Assembly (NCBI GenBank): GCA_027604665.1
Contig: JADGIZ010000543.1
Coordinates: forward strand, 1 to 12,018
From: Polyrhizophydium stewartii
Lineage: Eukaryota > Chytridiomycota > Chytridiomycetes > Rhizophydiales
DNA length: 12,018 bases
Direction: 5' to 3'
The first letter of the stretch is position 1. Every line of letters starts with the position of its first letter. The notes under the pieces are model-generated. The model saw nothing but the letters and a program-made list of their open reading frames with translations. It searched no databases and was not told the DNA's origin. This document shows, piece by piece, positions 8,682-12,018 of the stretch. The position numbers and the translations under genes were made by a program.

Positions 8682-9883
8682 TCAATTAGACGGCGCGCAG
8701 CCCGTGTTGAGCAGCCTGCACCGGTTGAGATAAATGACAACAGCAATAATGACAATAATCAGCGTAATGATGCCGGCAAGCATCCAAGCCCGCTTGCGCG
8801 CCGACCCGGCATGCACGATCGCCGTGTCGAGCTCGGTGCTGGCCGAAACGAGGTTGCGGTCCGTGTCCTCGACGTGGCCAGAGATGGTGATGATCGTCTC
8901 TTCTTGTGACTGCACACGGCGCGCGCCATGTCAGCGGCCGCGGCCAAGGTCGACCGTGGCGCAGCGAGCAGCACCACACGCACCTCAATCTGCAACTGCA
9001 TCTGCTGGAACAGCTCTGCAAGCTCGACAATCGACTTTTCGAGCCGCACGAGCTCCTCGTTGCGCTGCTTGGCCTCCTCGAGCATGCGGCGCTGCTCGCG
9101 CACGTTGTTTCCGAGCAGCTCCTGCACAAACACGGACCCGCTGCCCGAGTCGACGGCGCGCTCGATCTCGCCCTGCGTCGCGTCGGGGCGGGCTGGTCAG
9201 GCGAGTGAGGTCAGCACGGGCACATTCAGCAGCCGCAGCAGCCGCAGCAGCAGCCGAGCAACGCACTGATGCCGATCTGCCGCACAAGCTGCTCGCGGTA
9301 CTTGCGCTTGAACTCTTGCTGCTCCTCGTGGTACAGTCGCGCGCACTCGACCATCTGCTTCACGACGGCCGTCTGGTGCGCGGGCCGCATGCCGACGCGC
9401 GACTTGGGGAGCCGACCGGTTTCGTTCGCCAGCACGCGCAGGCGTGCCTGCGAGTTGGACAGCAGGCCGTCGGTCTGCGTCTGGATGGCGGCAATCTCGC
9501 GACTCAGGCGCTGCTCCTCGCTGCCAAACGAGCCAAGCACCTGTCGGTGCAGGGCACGGATGCGCTCGACGTTCTGCATCGCCCTGTCGACGTCTGCGCG
9601 GATGTTTGCAATCTGGCATAGGCAGGCGGGCAGGCATGAGGGCAGGCACGGGGGCAGAGCAGGGCACAGCGGGGCAGGTGGGCAGGCGCGCGGGCGGTGA
9701 TGGCGCGGTTGTCCGTCAGCCGAGCCAGGGCAGCATTGCCAGCACCGCAGCGCACCTCGGTGTTGAAAGGATCGGCCGCGTCCGACACCCGCGGCACTGC
9801 AACGTCGGGATCCGATGGCACGGCCTCATAGCGGCTCTGCTGCGGCCGGGGTTGGCGCGGTGGCTGTTGTCGCTGCTGCTGTG

Positions 9884-9914
<31 letters not shown>

Positions 9915-10132
9915 AGGAGGGAACAACGACTGCCCCTGCTGGCCAAACCCTTGCGGAGTGAGCAGGCCGGGCTGCGGTGCCTGCGACATCTGCGGGGCCG
10001 AATGGCCCTCGCCAGGACGCGAGATGGTCTGAGCGGGCGCGGGGCGTCAGCAGAGCGCCGCGAGGTGGCCTCTGCGGCGGCGGCGGCGGTGGTGCGGCGC
10101 ACTCTGAAGTCGCTGAGGCGGTCCCTGCTCAT
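8682..10132 (-). CDS. Qa-SNARE, syntaxin-1/Sso-type, complete
   Basis: A plasma-membrane t-SNARE that would pair with Qbc- and R-SNAREs in exocytic fusion. Five exons (10132-10103, 10028-9756, 9612-9267, 9192-8984, 8909-8682) give 361 aa; introns are 74, 143, 74 and 74 nt. Residues 1-10 (MSRDRLSDFR) resemble the syntaxin N-peptide that binds Sec1/Munc18 proteins (MKDRTQEL in animal syntaxin 1). A Gln/Pro-rich linker with ten Gln at 49-58 follows. The Habc bundle starts at DPFNTEIANIR (about 96) and runs to about 215. The SNARE motif is about 262-325, with its ionic zero-layer Gln at 288. A membrane anchor at 327-346 is followed by a 15-residue tail with two Cys. The upstream ATG exon is favoured over the ATG at 9989 because the frame stays open across the acceptor at 10029-10030 and gives an N-peptide. 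It is a tandem paralogue of the gene at 10549-11854. Confidence 0.88.
9888..9914 (-). repeat. (CAG)9 repeat coding poly-glutamine
   Basis: Nine CTG units on the plus strand read as CAG on the coding strand and, with an adjacent CAA, make ten consecutive glutamines at residues 49-58 of the complete syntaxin. They sit in the disordered linker between the N-peptide and the Habc domain. Confidence 0.9.
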
Positions 10133-10548
10133 GGCTGATGCTGGGGAGAGCCTGCTCGGGGGCACGGCGGGCCATTTTGACCTCCAGAAGAGGGCGGTGC
10201 AGGCAGGGCGGGCTGTGCACGACACACACAGCCGGGCAGCCAGCCAGCGGCGCGCGCAAGACCGTGGCAACAGACGCTTCATACCGGCGCAGATGTATCG
10301 GGCAGGAAGGATGGTGCGTCGGGCGGCACGTCTGTGCGGCTCCCCGAGGGCGGGGCAGTGGTGGTGGTGGGGAGAGACCAGGAGCGTGCGGCGTGCAAGA
10401 GGGGGAAGGGTGGGGACGGCGACGGATGAGAGTTGTGCAAAAGCCGAAAGAGACAAGTGGCCGCGCAAGCAACGACGCTCGCGCGGCAAGGTGCGGGGGC
10501 GGGCCGCAGGGCAGTGTGCCACCGCGGCGCCATATTAAGGTGACTGGC
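10133..10548. other. Intergenic region between the two syntaxin genes
   Basis: This 416-nt gap should hold the 3' end of the upstream syntaxin (stop at 10549) and the promoter and leader of the downstream one (start at 10132). There is no canonical AATAAA on the minus strand; the upstream gene's stop codon itself lies in AAATAAG, and TTAATATGG follows. A minus-strand ATG in a strong context (AAAATGG) at 10175 opens a frame that overlaps the syntaxin start out of frame. No TATA box or other gene is evident. Confidence 0.5.
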
Positions 10549-11854
10549 TTATTTGGGGCAGTCGATTTTCAGGAGCGAGCAGCGGTAGAAGTACAGGATC
10601 GCGGCGATGATGATGAGCACGATAATGACGGCCGCCGTGATGTACCACAACTTCTTGCGCGAGGCCTCGCGGATCTGGATGGCCTGCGTGAGCTCCTTGC
10701 CGCCCTGCTCAACGTACTGCACCGTGTTCTCGACGTGCGTGTCGATGGTGTCGATGGTGGTCTGCTGGGCCTCGAGCAGCACCTGCATGTCCTGGAACAG
10801 CTGCGCGAGCTCCTCGATGGACTGCTCCATCTTGCGCAGCTCCTCGTGGCGGCCCTGCACCTCCTGCAGCACGCGGCGCTGCTCGCCAATGCGGCTCGAC
10901 AGCAACTGCTGCGCAAACACAGACCCGTTGTTGGAGTCGAGAGCGCGCTCCACCTCCTCGCGCGTCGCGCTGGGGTTGGCTGGCAACAGCGTCAGCGGGC
11001 AGGTGCCGGCGGACGTGTCACACAGGCAGCCGATCGTACTGACGCACCGACGCGGATCTCGCGCTCCATGCGCTGGCGGTACTTTTGCTTGTACGCAACC
11101 TGGATGTTTTGATATGTCTGCGCGGCGTCCATGAGCTTCTGGGCGAGCACCGACTGCTGCGCCTGGCGCGTGCGGGCATCGTTTCCACCGAGACGCTTTG
11201 TCTCGTTGGAGATGCGCTGCAGGCGCCTGCGCGCGTCCGCAATCAGGTCGCTTGTCTCGTTCTGGACGTTGTCGAGATCGCGGTTGATGCCTGCGGAGCA
11301 AGCAGCAGCTGTCAGCCGCGGCAGATATGATCGGGCGGAGAACGGCGGGACGAGCTGGAGGACGCACGGTTGGTTTCGTCCTGGCTGACGCCGACGAGCG
11401 CACGGTTGTGCAGGCGCTCGATGGCGGAGACGTTGCGGTTGATGGCGTCGATGGACGCCTGGATCTCCTCGACCTGCGTCGCGGACAGTGCGTCAGCGCC
11501 GGCCTGTGGCGCACGGGCACAAGGACGCAGCCGGCGCACCTCCGAGTAGAAGTCGCCGCCGCCACCGGCGCTCGGGGCCGGGCGGGAGGCGCCGCGCGGC
11601 GGGCCGGTGCGGCTGGGCATCTCGTAGGACTCGACGTTGGTGCCCGCGGGCGGGTTGTAGGGGCGGCCCGAGGCGCCGGCGCCGTATGAGCTGCCAGAGG
11701 CCGACGGAGCGGCGCGGCCGTAGTCGCCGCGCGAGTAGCCGTCGTCGCGCTGGCCGTACTGCGGCTGCTGCTGGCCGTACTGCTGGCGCTGGCCATACTG
11801 CGGCTGCTGCGGCTGCTGGCGCGACGGGTAGCTCTGGCCGTCGCGGCCGACGGT
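10549..11854 (-). CDS. Qa-SNARE, syntaxin-1/Sso-type, 5' end missing
   Basis: A second exocytic-type t-SNARE. Visible exons are 11854-11540, 11473-11368, 11290-11048 and 10979-10549: 364 codons with the last domains complete. Introns are 66, 77 and 68 nt. Visible residues 1-80 are Gln/Gly/Tyr-rich with repeated QYGQ units. Habc runs from DFYSEVEEIQ (101 on) to about 217. The SNARE motif is about 266-329, with zero-layer Gln293 and VENTVQYVEQGGKEL typical of Sso/psy1 proteins. A membrane anchor at 332-353 is followed by a tail containing RCSLLKIDC. The exon starting at 11854 has an in-frame TGA just upstream and no ATG in between, so an AG acceptor at 11856-11855 and an upstream first exon are required. 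By analogy with its paralogue, that exon would encode a short N-peptide and lies beyond the window. Confidence 0.88.
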
Positions 11855-12018
11855 CTGCCGCCGGTGTCGTCATCGGGTGCCGCCGCGATGGAGCGGTGGT
11901 GCCAAGGAAGTCGAGGGCGGCAGGGGCGGGCAAGCGAGCGGACCAGCGGGAGACATGGGTGTCAGCGGCCGGGTCTGCAGGTGCACGGCGGGCGGGAGGC
12001 GGGCGGTGAGGCTGAGGG
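11855..12018 (-). other. Partial first intron of the truncated syntaxin gene
   Basis: This is read as intron because it ends in GGCGGCAG at the acceptor and holds an in-frame stop. The following exon starts with a Thr codon in phase 0, exactly as exon 2 of the paralogue does. No MSRDRL-like start exon is found in these 164 nt. An ATG at 11957 reads a proline-rich frame that does not join the next exon in phase. Confidence 0.5.

Noticed and set aside
9504..9989. Syntaxin start at the MSQAPQ methionine (9989) as the only start
   Set aside because: The frame is open further upstream to a good acceptor that joins in phase to an N-peptide exon. It is kept only as a possible alternative start.
1..12018. 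CRISPR array, insertion sequence, tRNA or rRNA gene
   Set aside because: No repeat-spacer pattern, transposase, inverted terminal repeats or cloverleaf/rRNA signature was seen by eye. The repeats are simple microsatellites.

Overview
The window looks like nuclear DNA from a GC-rich, intron-bearing eukaryote, most likely a fungus and plausibly an early-diverging zoosporic (chytrid-like) one. The evidence is a fungal-type Tom22 mitochondrial import receptor, two Sso/psy1-type plasma-membrane Qa-SNAREs, an ORC4 with eukaryotic ATPase motifs, short GT-AG introns of about 62-182 nt, and abundant trinucleotide and CA/GT microsatellites. There are no operons, Shine-Dalgarno sites or other bacterial features. 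The chytrid placement is inference from gene style, not from a database search.

Layout from left to right. Bases 1-1060 are repeat-rich: CA runs, a pyrimidine tract, GCC, GGT and GCT tracts, and one weakly supported plus-strand ORF at 362-817. TOM22 (minus, 1761 to 1061) has two exons. ORC4 (plus, 1835-5244) has five exons and is divergent from TOM22, with only 73 bp between the two start codons. ORC4 converges on a minus-strand gene (8540 to 5379, four exons). That gene joins an MLKL/HeLo-like four-helix N-terminus to a CHORD-like Cys/His zinc module, a hydrophobic segment and a long beta-rich C-terminal region. Two co-directional minus-strand Qa-SNARE (syntaxin) genes follow: a complete five-exon gene (10132 to 8682), and a 5'-truncated one (11854 to 10549) whose first exon lies beyond the right edge.

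The genes do not form a single pathway. TOM22 works in mitochondrial protein import, ORC4 in replication origin licensing, and the two syntaxins in exocytic membrane fusion. The two syntaxins are tandem paralogues. They share three intron positions, two of them fully visible in both genes, and each has one intron of its own. The least familiar gene is the MLKL-like/CHORD-like protein. A helical domain type known from necroptotic and fungal or plant cell-death proteins, combined with a zinc module type known from plant immune co-chaperones, is an unusual arrangement.

All exon boundaries were built by hand from GT-AG sites, reading-frame phase and family conservation. They have not been checked against transcripts.
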